In this document: piece by piece, positions 47,985 through 58,872 of the stretch
Position numbering within the stretch: the first letter of the stretch is position 1
Layout of the letters: each line of letters starts with the position of its first letter
Origin: Gamarada debralockiae
Lineage: Eukaryota; Ascomycota; Leotiomycetes; Helotiales; Hyphodiscaceae
Length of the DNA stretch: 64,000 bases
Assembly (NCBI GenBank): GCA_002803225.1
Contig: NXFV01000866.1
Span: 1-64,000 of the forward strand
Direction of reading: 5' to 3'
The notes under the pieces: model-generated
What the model was told of the DNA's origin: nothing
The model's input: the letters and a program-made list of their open reading frames with translations, nothing else
Databases searched by the model: none
Made by a program: the position numbers and the translations under genes

Positions 47985-48527
47985 AGCATTGGACGCAGGA
48001 TGTGTACAGTACGGATGGTGGGCGGTGCGATACATTGACGTCTTGGATATTGAACAAGCTCTCTTCAAAGAGCTATCACTGGCTTTAGATTTGTGAAAAT
48101 AGGATGGATGTCAGAAAGGCTGCTTTTCAGCTACTACAAGGTCAGTGTACAAGAATTGTATCATAGTAGCATATGGGTTATTGAAGGCCTCTAATCTCAC
48201 AACCTTTGAGTTTAACCATATACTATTCCAGACTTGAATCCTTCATATGGACTAAGCGATTGAGGTTTGAATAACTCAACAGGGTTGAGCAATTAAAAGC
48301 CAATGACTTAAATGAATCTATCAAATTAGATTCGAGATCACCTGAATTGAGCGATACCTCTTGCATGAATATTTCGCGACAAGCGGTCAAGCCGCGCTAG
48401 CGAGGCCAATCAATTGCGACAACCTCAAAGACAGAAGCTTAGCTTCTATCCACACCGATTATTCAAAGTAACTGAGTGATTGAAATTACACCTCTTCTGG
48501 CCATATTCTCTTTGCAAACCCTTCACC
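47985..48527. other. Intergenic; GDI1 promoter region
   Basis: Nothing coding was recognised. It is AT-rich near 48220-48360. Confidence 0.45.
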
Positions 48528-50249
48528 ATGGATGAGATCGCTTCCGAGTACGATGTTGTTGTCCTTGGGACAGGTAAGATACCCCGCATGGAGGGGCAGA
48601 GGCAGCGGTAGCTAACATGGCATAGGATTGACGGAATGTGTGCTGTCTGGGTACGCAGAATCGTTCAAAATACTTCAGAGGTTTGGGAGGTACTAATTAG
48701 AGACTCTAGAGTCCTAAGTGTTAAGGGCAAGAAGGTCTTGCATATCGACCGAAACGACCACTACGGAGGGTAGGTCAGTTTGAACAGATTAGGTAGACCC
48801 GGCTGACAAGAAGTCTGCAGTGAAGCAGCATCCGTCAATATTGAGGCCGTGAGTGCCCTAAATACCCCCCGGATCTACGAGCAACATCTGACTCCTACCT
48901 CTTAGCTCTTCAAGAAATACGGCAACTATAGCAAAGGGGAGGAACCATGGAAGAAGTATGGACGTGTTAACGACTGGAACATCGACCTCGTACCCAAGCT
49001 TCTGATGTCCAGCGGAGAATTGACCAACATCCTCGTTTCCACCGATGTCACAAGATACCTCGAATTCAAACAAGTGGCAGGAAGTTACGTGCAGCAAGGC
49101 GCTGGTGCTAAGGCTACAGTTGCGAAAGTCCCGTCAGATGCTGGTGAAGCCCTGCGATCCTCGTTGATGGGCATATTCGAGAAAAGGCGGATGAAGAGCT
49201 TCATTGAGTGGGTTGGAACATTCAACGAGGCGGATTCTGCAAGCCACAAGGGTACGTCGTCGAATTTTCTAGATTGGTGTGCTGGTAGCTGACCCCTTTA
49301 GGTCTCAACATCAACCAGTGCACGATGAAGGACGTGTATGACAAGTTCGGACTCGAGGCCACGACTCGGGATTTCGTTGGTCACGCAATGGCCCTCTACC
49401 AAACAGATTCCTACATTACTGAGAAGGGCAAGGCCCCTGAGACCATCGAGCGAATTCGTCTGTATGGAAACTCAGTCTCTCGCTACGGAAAATCACCTTA
49501 CATCTACCCCCTCTACGGTCTGGGTGAATTGCCACAAGGATTTGCTCGTCTGTCTGCTATCTACGGTGGAACATACATGCTCAACACAACCATCGACGAG
49601 GTCGTATATGATGGATCTAAGGCAGTTGGAATCAAGGCTACTATGCAAGACCGGAGCGGAGACGACAAACCCATGAAGTTTGAGACCAAGGCAAAGAAGA
49701 TCCTGGCTGACCCGTCATACTTCCCTGGCAAGGTCCAGGTCGTTGGTCATGTCTTGAAGGCTATCTGTATCTTGAACCATCCTCTTGCCGGCACGGACAA
49801 CAGCGATTCTTGTCAGCTGATCATTCCTCAATCTCAAGTTGGACGCAAGAATGGTGAGTTCATCAGGAGATTGGTGAGGGAAGTTACTAATCGGGATAGA
49901 CATCTACATTGCTGTCGTCTCAAGCGCCCACAACGTCTGCCCCAAGGGCTACTACATCGCCATCGTCTCCACCATTGCTGAGACCACCGCAAACCACCAC
50001 CTCGAGCTCGCACCCGGCTTTGAGCGTCTCGGAAGAATCGAGGAGAAGTTTATGGGCCCGCCAATCCCACTCTACGAGCCATTGGAGAGCGGTATCAACG
50101 ACAACATTTTCATCTCCAAGAGCTACGACGCAACCAGTCATTTTGAGACTACTACAGATGATGTTAAGGATATCTACCGTCGGGCTGAAGGCCATGATCT
50201 TGTTGTTGAGGGCTTGAGAGAGGGAACAAACTTGGTTAGCGAGGAATAA
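48528..50249 (+). CDS. GDI1: Rab GDP-dissociation inhibitor
   Basis: Seven exons: 48528-48573, 48626-48650, 48710-48769, 48821-48848, 48906-49251, 49302-49853 and 49900-50249. They give 468 residues. Splicing rebuilds EYDVVVLGTGLTECVLSGVL, the FAD-like nucleotide fold seen in all GDI/REP proteins, then VLHIDRNDHYGGEAASVNIE. The Rab-binding platform is visible as MSSGELTNILVSTDVTRYLE and YGLGELPQGFARLSAIYGGTYML. GDI extracts GDP-bound prenylated Rab proteins from membranes and recycles them through the cytosol. The 5' end is dense with tiny exons (25-60 bp), a typical fungal GDI pattern. Length is as expected. Confidence 0.96.
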
Positions 50250-51203
50250 GACGGAAAAACAATACACGTACAAGTACATAGATTGAGGCTTATAGCGAGC
50301 GTGAGATCGGCAGATGGTATAGCGAATTTGGACCATAAGATTTTGTACGTCAATCGTTGAACTGTTTGTGTGATTAAGACCTTCGGTGTACCAGAGTGCT
50401 AACGTATTTTTTGTGGTGATTAAATGCCCCTTTTAAAATACCTTCTGTGGAGGAAGTAGTCCTTCTCTGTTTGTTTTTTCGAGGCTTAACAGTACAGTGG
50501 TATGCTCTTCTATTTCTCGGCCACAATTTCCATCCATAAAATATCCTCGGTGATTGGAGAAGCCCAATCGATACGTCCCAAAGCGGACTCGACCTAAGTA
50601 GTTCGGTGCGCCTTGATGCAGCTGAGAAGTTCGAGTCAAGATATCTGAACCCCTTTGAATTGGAAAACACACGAGTCGCAGCGTTAAGGTTTTGGTAAAG
50701 GCCGGTAAGCCTTTTCAAGACTTAGCTCGTTCTCAGATCTTCTTTAAATAGTACTATGTTTTCTTTTCATTCTCAAGAGCTAATGTCTAGTCTTAATAGT
50801 TGCAAAAGAGAAGGGGTCCATCTCAGGCCAACCGAAAGTAGCTGCTTGAAAAACAAAAACCCAACCCTCTGGGGATATCTGGGATAGATTGTTAGCAGAA
50901 AAGGAAACTGTCCAAGAGAACGAGTGCCATAATTTTCAGAGCGGTATTCGTGAATCCGCAATAGACTGGAAATGAGTCAAGAGATGAGGGTGAGCAGGTA
51001 TATGTGAGCAGGGAGAGGATATGGGAGACTTGTTTCTATTCTTCTCATTTTTGTACTCTCCTGTATCTATGTATGCAGAGTGTTTCAGGTATGGCACGAG
51101 AAGTTATTTTCTCAAGCGTATGAGAATGGCATTGCTATCCCCTGAACACCAGACCAAATGTCCATGAAAGTCATCGTATTAAACACAGCCCATCAAAACA
51201 AAC
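50250..51203. other. Convergent intergenic region between GDI1 and TIF35
   Basis: Nearly 1 kb holds the 3' flanks of two convergent genes. No coding or RNA feature was recognised. Confidence 0.45.
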
Positions 51204-52400
51204 TTAAGCAGCCTTCTTCGCAAACTCCACTCTCAAAATCAGATGCTTGAATCCATAGCCATCCATCTTCTCGCAAGCCTTCGCAGCATCGATTCTCTCC
51301 TGGAAACTAATGAAAGCAAATCCTTTGGCGAGACCAGTCTCTCTATCCTTTGCCAGAAAGACTCTTGTGACCCGACCAAAGCGCTCGAACATATCTCTGA
51401 GCTCTTGTTCTTCTGCCATCTCCGAGACCTGTAGAATTTTTTAGCTTGGTGAAGAAGAGCTGTAGACGTAGGAAACGTACGTTTGTGACACGCAGAGTAG
51501 CGAGATCATCTCTCTCATATTTGCCACCACCCATTCTGTCTCCCACACCCGCAGCAGCACCGTTTCGCATATGAGGTGGAACATATGAGCTCTTGCCAGA
51601 TCCAAGTCCACCAGGTCCCTCAACGGCATCCGCAGGTCCAGCAGCCACATCAGCGCTGCCTTCCTCTCCAACAGGTGCCATGGTATCCTTGAAGGGACAT
51701 CTGGCTGTGAAATGCTCTCCGTTACAAATACGACATTTGACCTTCTTGTCCTGGGAGGGAGTTAGCAATCGCCCAATAGAGGAGGAAGATTAGAGCTGAG
51801 TGAGTTCATGAATCTCAAACTCCAGATAGCCTGTATGGAAGAGAAGGCCGGAGATGAACTCATGAACCCCGTCAGCACCCAGAAAGTATTGCTCTGGAGA
51901 TCCATACCTTCAATTTGTCCTTCATGATTCCAGCCTCAGTCTTTTCCTCCTTCGCATCCTTTCGCCAGTTCGTGCTCGGTCTGAAGATGATGTTTTCTCC
52001 AACAGACGTGGTGTCGCTCGCGGGACCAGCTCCATCCTTCTGCGAGAGACCAAACTTCGGCCAAGCCTTGCGCTCTGCGACTCTCGGATTTACAACCTCC
52101 TTGTGTACGGTGAATCGAATACGACGGGTTGTCTTGACTTTCTTGCCATCATCGTTGAATCTCCAGCTAACGATCGTCTTGGTTCCGTCCTTGTTTGTGG
52201 TGGTGGTCGAGGGAGGTAGGATGTCGGTGACGGCGTCGTCGAGCTCTTCGTCGTCGGCCCAGTCTGGGCGGCTGATGAGTATTAGCAGGCGTTCAAGCTT
52301 TGAGATTGAAGCTGAGATCCTCGGTTCGTTCAAAGATGATGGGGGCAAGGCGTTCGACTGGTTTCTGGGTTTGGAGAGCTTACTTTGCTACTTTCGACAT
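51204..52400 (-). CDS. TIF35: Translation initiation factor eIF3 subunit g
   Basis: Exons in transcript order are 52400-52384, 52271-51908, 51750-51481 and 51428-51204, giving 291 residues. The 17-nt first exon plus exon 2 yields [20 protein letters not shown], the family N-terminus. A zinc-knuckle follows ([14 protein letters not shown]), then a linker ending in [11 protein letters not shown]. The C-terminal RRM has RNP-like phrases [20 protein letters not shown] and [19 protein letters not shown]. eIF3g sits at the mRNA entry side of the 40S subunit with eIF3i and promotes scanning. Intron 1 is 112 bp, long for this window. A CACGTG site lies about 160 bp upstream. Confidence 0.95.
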
Positions 52401-52658
52401 GTTGTGGTGTTCTGTTGAATATTTATTTCTTGGTTTGTGATTCGGTAAAGTTGTGTTTTTCTGTGTTGTTCGTCGGTTCCGTTTGGAGGGGCGCGTCTTG
52501 AAATATCTTCCATTTCGACTTGAGTGCGGCGATTCTGTAAGCGGGGTCTAACCTTACCACGTGACTTTATCTGTTCTAACTGGAAGCTCCCGCATATCGA
52601 TCAGTCATTGGCGAGCTCTGAGTCATTGTAAATAGACCACTGACTGGAATATGACATA
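52401..52658. other. TIF35 upstream region
   Basis: This is the promoter of TIF35 between its start codon and the proposed left end of the Helitron. It contains the CACGTG site. Confidence 0.5.
52558..52563. promoter_or_regulatory. CACGTG E-box in the TIF35 promoter
   Basis: The sequence reads CCACGTGAC, about 160 bp upstream of the start codon. This core is bound by Cbf1-type bHLH factors in fungi. Only the position supports function. Confidence 0.3.
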
Positions 52659-52665
52659 CTAGGGG

Positions 52666-52681
52666 CCGAAACACGTTCCGG
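52666..52681. other. Hairpin at Helitron 3' end
   Basis: CCGAAACACGTTCCGG can fold with a CCG-AA / TT-CGG stem and one bulged C. It lies four bases inside the proposed CTAG terminus. Helitron 3' ends typically carry a short hairpin close to CTRR that helps terminate transposition. Confidence 0.5.
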
Positions 52682-52710
52682 TGTGTGTACAGCTTGCTTT
52701 TGTATTTTAT

Positions 52711-52724
52711 GGGGGCTAGCCCCC
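52711..52724. repeat. Perfect 14-bp palindrome GGGGGCTAGCCCCC
   Basis: This GC-only palindrome lies within the AT-rich subterminal region of the Helitron and is followed by AAACCCCC. It could form a second hairpin near the 3' end. Confidence 0.8.
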
Positions 52725-52805
52725 AAACCCCCAGTCCTTGCTACGCTCGAGGTATTTTATAGACTATAGAATATACGTATAGTATTTATAACCGTCCGCA
52801 ACATA

Positions 52806-52870
52806 TCTATAACTATCTATAACTATCCGTAACTATCCGTAACTATCCGTAACTATCCGTAACTATCTAT
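52806..52870. repeat. 10-bp tandem repeat (AACTATCCGT/AACTATCTAT)
   Basis: About six consecutive 10-bp units lie in the subterminal region of the Helitron. Four central units are identical (AACTATCCGT). The outer ones read AACTATCTAT. Confidence 0.9.
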
Positions 52871-52889
52871 AGTATTATTAAAGAGAGCT

Positions 52890-55870
52890 ATTATAATACT
52901 TGATTGTTTCTATAAGCTATATCTTCTTCTCGATCACGGGCTATAGCTGAGTTAACGGCCGTAAAATAATTAAAATCAAACGGTACTTCAAATAATAACC
53001 CCCCTAACGCCTTGACCCGTGAAATAGCTATATATAAAAGCCCTAAACAATGCTCCTTCTAGTCTAAATTTAATACTACCTATGATAGCGTTAAGCCCTG
53101 ACTTTTGTGAACTGTAATTACATACACTAGCCGCAAAGGAAACTAGGTATAGGTACATACTATACTCTTATACTTGAACTAATGGGTTACAGGAAAAATA
53201 GGGATAATTTTCGGGCCGTAATTAGGGAAATCTAGCCCGGAATACTTACTAAAGTAGACTAGTAAGACAGAAGGTATATCTACGGACGGATCCTTACTAA
53301 CATCCTATACAATATTGTCTATAGTGCCTATCAACCCGTTAACTAACCTGTTCTTAGTCTAGGTATTAGTCGTAAGTATAACCTAAGCGCTGATACAGAC
53401 TAATAGCTCTGTTGGCAGGTTGTCAGTGTCTTCTACGGACGCTTTTAATGCGTTACGGCCTGTATATAGTAATACAATCCTCTTTACAGGTCTACCTTCA
53501 GCTGCAAGGCGCCTGTAATTGTGTTCACGGACCTCCTCGTTAGTAAAGTAGAGCCGTAAAGCGGACTAGAAGCCGGCAATCTCCTCTAGTAAAAGCTAGT
53601 TTTGAATACAGGTATATAATAGCTCCTAGCTCGACTATAACAGCCGCGACTCCCGTAACTTAGTTAGCGCAGTCCGGAACTAAACTGTAATGTTATCCTC
53701 TCCCTGTTACTGTATAACCTCAGTCAACCGGATTATACGGTCGAAGCCCTGGTATAGACCTTGCCCCTTTACAGCTACGAGACCCATAGATTGACTAGTA
53801 TATAGCGGGCGGCCTATAACAGGCGGTAACTAGAAGAAGTCCCTATATAGTAGTACGTTTAGCCCGCTAAAAGCCTAGTCCGTATCCGGGAAGATCATCT
53901 GTAAACAGTCGTTAATTAGAGAGAGTATCTTTAGGTCGATTATTAACTTCTCGTCTATAACTAAGAACTATATATCCTTGAATATAGACTATAAGGACTA
54001 GAGGGTTGCGTTTGAGAGGTCTGACTTCTTCTGCTTTACGGGTAGCTAAAAGAGGCTATATAAGGTCTTACTAATAATATTAAAGGCCGCAATACCTATA
54101 GGAGCTACGCAGACAACTAGGTTCCCTTTTCCTGACTCTTGAGCTAGCTCCTATAGCCGTGTATATAGTTTTAGGACTGTAAAGGTCTTCCTGGACCCGG
54201 CAATACTATCGATATTAAGAAGGAGCGGTTGCAGACCGTTACCGGCTAGCTCTTTGACGTACTAGGCTATAACTATATTATATAGCTTCCACTACTCTGT
54301 ATTTAATGGGCTTGGGTCCGCATCAACTGTTACGGCCTATTCCGCGTAGTATAAGAGCTTGAACTAGTCCTACTCCTCTGGTATAGTCAGGTTATGGCCG
54401 ACGTATAAGGTCCAGTTATATATATAGTCCAGGTCGCGGCCGCTGAGGTCGTCCGTAAAACTGCAGGTCAGGTCGTCGCGGGGTCGTCGGCGGGCAAAGA
54501 CCTTAAAGTCAGCTAGCGGGCCATCACTACTATTAGTACAGACCGATTCATCGTTACTATCTGTATCCTGGTCGTCAGCTACTGGGTCAGTATAAAAATC
54601 GTCTGGGTGAGTGTGAAGTCGCCTGTAAGCCTGAAAGGCGTCTACGTACGACCCGTAATTATAGCTGTCAAAGGAGAGGAGGTCTATAAAACACTGGAAC
54701 GGATAGTATAGTATTAGCTTTACGCGGCAGTAGTTACTATACTCTAGTGATACTAGGTTACTTGAGTACCGCGGAAAGTAGTTGATTAGCTATAGAGGCG
54801 CGCGCGGTCGTACGGTCCACGTAGTCCAATTCCAGGTCCGTAGCTACTTAAACAGCGTAATGCGGGCTAGGGCTAGGTTAACCTGATCTGTTAGACGGTC
54901 CTGGTAGCGCCGTAACAGTGACTGACGGGCTGTAACAGCCTCCTCCTCGACTGTAATTATATTGTTATAGGCCTCTTCGGGCTGGCAGTCGACTGTAATG
55001 ACCTAGCGGGAGGAGTCTTATAGTAGCAGGCCAAGTAGGATATGGCTAACCTCTTGCGCGGACTAATCACGCTTACTAATTAGCTTGTTTAGTAGCTTTG
55101 ATACAAAAGAGAACACGGGTACACGGCTATTTATATAGGGTAAGACCTATAACTAAAGCTTAGTTAGAATAGACGACTTTTACGGACGCTTTACGGACTG
55201 TACGTACCTAAAGCTCTGTATAGGATACAGATGATTTCTCTGGCTTTAATACATACTTAGATAGGTATACTAGGACTGTGTATAGGCTTAGTAACGGCTG
55301 AATATCTGTATTCACTATCTAACCTATAGTGATTACGGGCGAACACTAGTTGAGCGTAGCCTGGTTACGGGCCGGCGTAAACAGGTAGTCCTTATAATTA
55401 ACCTCCTTTGTAACTATAGGCTCTATAGTAAGAGGCTGCGGGTAGAAGAACCGACAGCCCGTAACCCCCTTCTTCGTCCGTAAACAGTATAATGGGCGGC
55501 AGGTACTATAGAGCTAGAGGCGGTTTAGGAAGGCTATAAACTGGTCAGGCGTATTCTCTATATCCGTAGAGGCTAGAGAGATAGGGTTACGGGCGTCAGG
55601 GCGCCGTAACTAGTCCGGATTCCAAGCCGTAACCCGCTGGCCCTAGTATACCGTAAAGGTCGTACGCTGCTCGTCTGTTAACGGGTCTAGCGGAGGGGCC
55701 GACTTAGTCTAAAACAGGTAGTGTAGGTGGCCTGAACCGCGGTACTACTACTCATAACGGATCCAGTGGTCCGTAACACCTAGATACAGACTGATCACAT
55801 GCTTCTAGAAGGCCCGAAATCGAATGTTGAGGTAGTGAGCTATAATATACGGGTAGTCCTATACATTTGA
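52890..55870 (-). pseudogene. Helitron Rep/PIF1-like helicase gene with many TAG stops
   Basis: The Rep segment holds the HUH pair in RGSGHLHYLF (55712-55732), a Cys-rich CRFFYPQP motif and the catalytic tyrosine motif YLSKYVLKPEKSS (about 55235-55275). The helicase segment holds a degraded P-loop AGSRKT (54184-54198; normally GTGKT/S), the Walker B Asp-Glu VIDEK (53950-53955 for DE), FF-stop-LPPV (53821-53838), VHKSQGLTL (53086-53109) and AISRVK (53011-53028). In about 660 codons I count 28 TAG, 1 TAA and no TGA stops. Many sit at expected Gln or Trp positions, as in FFQLPP. Each segment keeps a single frame. The two segments are in different frames, so an indel or intron lies between 54.3 and 55.2 kb. 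The N-terminal part (55.9-57.6 kb) is low-complexity and not assigned. Confidence 0.85.
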
Positions 55871-57845
55871 CTATATAATCTACTGCTGGGTCTGATTATC
55901 GCCCGTAAGATAGTCTGTAAACCGCAGGAGGTACTGCTAGAGGTCCTGCTACTATATATCCGCACAGCTAAAGGTTAGAAATATAGGTACTACGGACGGG
56001 GAAAGGAAGCGGGCATAGGCTTGAAGACTACTGCTATGGTTACGCTAGTACAGGCGTATGCTAGGGAGTAGAGCGCCTTAGCGGACGATTTACGGAAGTA
56101 GGCTAGCGTCTGTATCTAAGGCCTCTAATAGCTCCTCATGGGTCAGATCCTTAATATTCGCGGTCCGTGAAACGTAGAACTAGGCTATAGACCTAGCCTT
56201 TTAGCGTATATATATATTAAAGATAAAAAAGTGCTAGCGGACGTGCTGGGCGAACCGCTAGTCGTACTAACAGAGCAGGTGACAGGCGTAATCCTTTAGT
56301 AGTACCTCCTGTAACCAGGGCGTATTTAGGTTAGCCTAGCTAGTTAGATAGAGAGTTGGAAACGCAAGTGAAAGGATACGCTCTCTCCTAGATATCTCGT
56401 TAATTGGTATATATCGAATCGAAGGCGCCGGGAGACCCATAGCGGGTAGTCTACAGCCTATAATCCCTTCAAGGATTAGATTTGCCTTAGTTATATCCTG
56501 GTCAAGGCTTAAAACAGCCGACTAGGTATTAGGCGGCGTGTCCGTAAGCTCTATAAGCTCTACGGGTCTATCGAGGCTGACTGTATCGTCCGTAATATAT
56601 ATCACGGAAGAGGAGATATTATCGTTAACTAGGAGGACCGCGATACGATCCGCAGAGATAGTGATATAACAGTAGTCAGGGTAATTAGCCTTTAGAAACT
56701 ATAGCTAGGTTAGAATACACCCGCGACAGACCCGGAAATCAGTCCAAAACTGCCGCCGATACCGCGTATCGTCCGCGAGGTGTTCTGGCGGCCGTAAAAG
56801 TATAATATCGAGCTCCTCTAGTAGGTTCGGAAGCATATCGATAGTCCGTACGATATTCTGTAGGAACGTGATACAGTGACTAGTATAGTAATACTAGTGC
56901 CCGCGGACGCGTTTCACGAGCATCTATATATATACCCGTGTAATCACTATCTCCTCGACCTATATTAGCTCTAGTAGGTGCCCTAGAATAGTTCCTAGAT
57001 CTATGTTATTCTCCGCAGACATTAAGAAGAGTATTACGGGCTGTTTCCGGTTGTCTGTATCCCGTAAAAAGCAGCGGTGATAGATACTCTCTTTAAGGGC
57101 TATTAAAAACCCATGCTCTTAATAGCGCTAGTAGGTCTCTAGCTATATAGCCTCTATAGCTCTATTAAACTCTTGTATCCAATGCTATTCGTCTATAGGT
57201 AAGAAGCCCGTAGGTTTAGCGGGTAAGACTATAACTAGGGCTCGAGGAGCTCGAGGAGGCTCTAGTTTAGTAGAAGGGTTTAGTAGAGATAGTTTGATAG
57301 TAGGAGGATTCAGTAGGAGTAGTTCGATAGGTTTAACGGGTAGATTCAGAGGTAGAGGAGCTTACAGACTGCTAATAGGAGCTTGTAGACCGCTAATAGT
57401 AAGTTATAGACTGGTAGCAGTAGGTTGCGGACTATTGGAATAGCGGACGCGTTTCGCGGGTTAGATATTCGGATCTATAGACTATAAAGCTAGCTGTTTC
57501 CTATTAGAAGCCTTTCTGCGGTATAGTATACATATCTTATAAACATGAGAACCAGGGCTAGTAAGAGTATCTTTAAGAAAAGAAGAGAGAGGAAGCTTTT
57601 AAATATACGTAGAGTAATACTTAGAACTTATAATTACTATATATAATAAGGTAAACAAATGTATAGAAAGAGAGGTAAGTAAGAAAACAAACCTATAAAA
57701 GGATATAGCACGTAAAATACAATCCTATTAATCTTAAAACACTCTATTAGGAGTAATAGCGTTACTAGCCTAGGTATAAAAGGAGAGGAGATTGAGTATT
57801 ATCGGACCAGAATATCTACGGACTATATATGGGCCGTCCACGTGA

Positions 57846-58872
57846 TCGAGTTTTCTTAGCCAATCGCTTAAGTCTTGGCGACACGTGATACAGACTTAGC
57901 CACTATCTCACAGGGGGTCCGAATTTAAGAGAAAGCAAGCTTTCAATTAATCACTCAAAACCTTTCCATAACTCGAACGGACTGATTGACATCCCTGATC
58001 TGAAATTTTATGGCGCAGGATACCTACTCATCGTGTACATGGCTGGTCGAAGCCAAATATTGCATGTTATGACAATTATCAGTCACACGAGGCGATGTTC
58101 GCATCGAACCCGTCCCTCGCATCCTCGTATCAAAGGTCGCCGAGCTGCGGCCCAGATCGAATCCTGGAATAGGCTGAATATGGCTTCATATATGAGACAT
58201 ATTATAGCTTAGAGGTACAGGACGAAGTTGAACTCGCGGAGCTCATAGGTTACTCGTAAGAAGAGGACTCAGAAACCTGAATTCACTAGCCAGGTCCTGC
58301 GAGAGCCTCCAATCTGGACGAAAAAGACCGGTTGAAATCGAGCAAGTAGGTACTGAGCATTTTCGACATTGACGCAGCTTGTTTCATGAAGAGTAACCTG
58401 AAATTCGCTATCGATATCTGCGATGTGCAACAAAATGTCGAAATCGATATTTCTCATGCGGCCCATCTGTATGCCCTGGCACAAAAGGCGTGTGGATCTT
58501 CCTATTTATATTACTTGCTAAGCGGGCCTCACATGTCTGTTAGAGAACATAGCGAATCATGCCAAAGCCAAATCATTTGAGAGGGGATTTCTTTATTATT
58601 CGTCGTCTTATCCTAATTTTTATACAGCCACAGTAGTCATGCCATTTTCCGTGCAGGTATCCCTCGCACAAGCCCTGAACGCTGCATTCTAGCGCAAGTA
58701 ATGCCTACTCCAACGCCCCCAAAGCTATGAACAGACGGGAACTAGGTATGACACAAAAGAAGAGTCGCGAATATGCAACGTATGAGTACAAGTAATACAG
58801 AAATGAGAGGTCTATGCGAGCCACCAGAAATCGCCGGGAATCATTAAAGAAAATATGCCTCTAATTGGCTTT
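57846..58872. other. Intergenic between Helitron and SSC1
   Basis: Base composition returns to normal here. No intact gene was recognised. Overlapping small frames at 58269-58580 have no known domain. A B-box-like GATCGAATC at 58148-58156 is not part of a foldable tRNA that I can see. Confidence 0.45.

Larger units (their letters stand above)
52659..57845 (-). mobile_element. Helitron (rolling-circle transposon), 5187 bp, mutated
   Basis: The element is in minus orientation. Translation of the minus strand gives a Helitron Rep (HUH) domain at about 55240-55860 and a PIF1-like helicase at about 52900-54290. The proposed 5' end is TC at 57845-57844, preceded by host A. The proposed 3' end is CTAG at 52662-52659 (CTRR type) followed by host T. 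This gives the expected insertion between A and T with no target duplication. A hairpin (52666-52681) lies just inside the 3' end. Base composition changes sharply at both ends: inside, TpA is very frequent and Leu codons are mostly CTA/TTA. Dozens of stops make it non-functional. The domain assignment is firm; exact ends are inference. Confidence 0.85.

Noticed and set aside
52900..55870. UAG reassigned or read through as Gln in the Helitron protein
   Set aside because: Other genes in the window end in TAG normally (for example VMA7 and the EBP gene), and the bias is explained by C-to-T mutation. Kept only as a remote alternative.
58100..58170. tRNA-like B-box (GATCGAATC) with a nearby second GCATCGAACCC
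   Set aside because: No acceptor stem, anticodon arm or A-box could be built around either.
58269..58580. Overlapping small frames on both strands right of the Helitron
   Set aside because: They mirror each other and show no known domain or start context.
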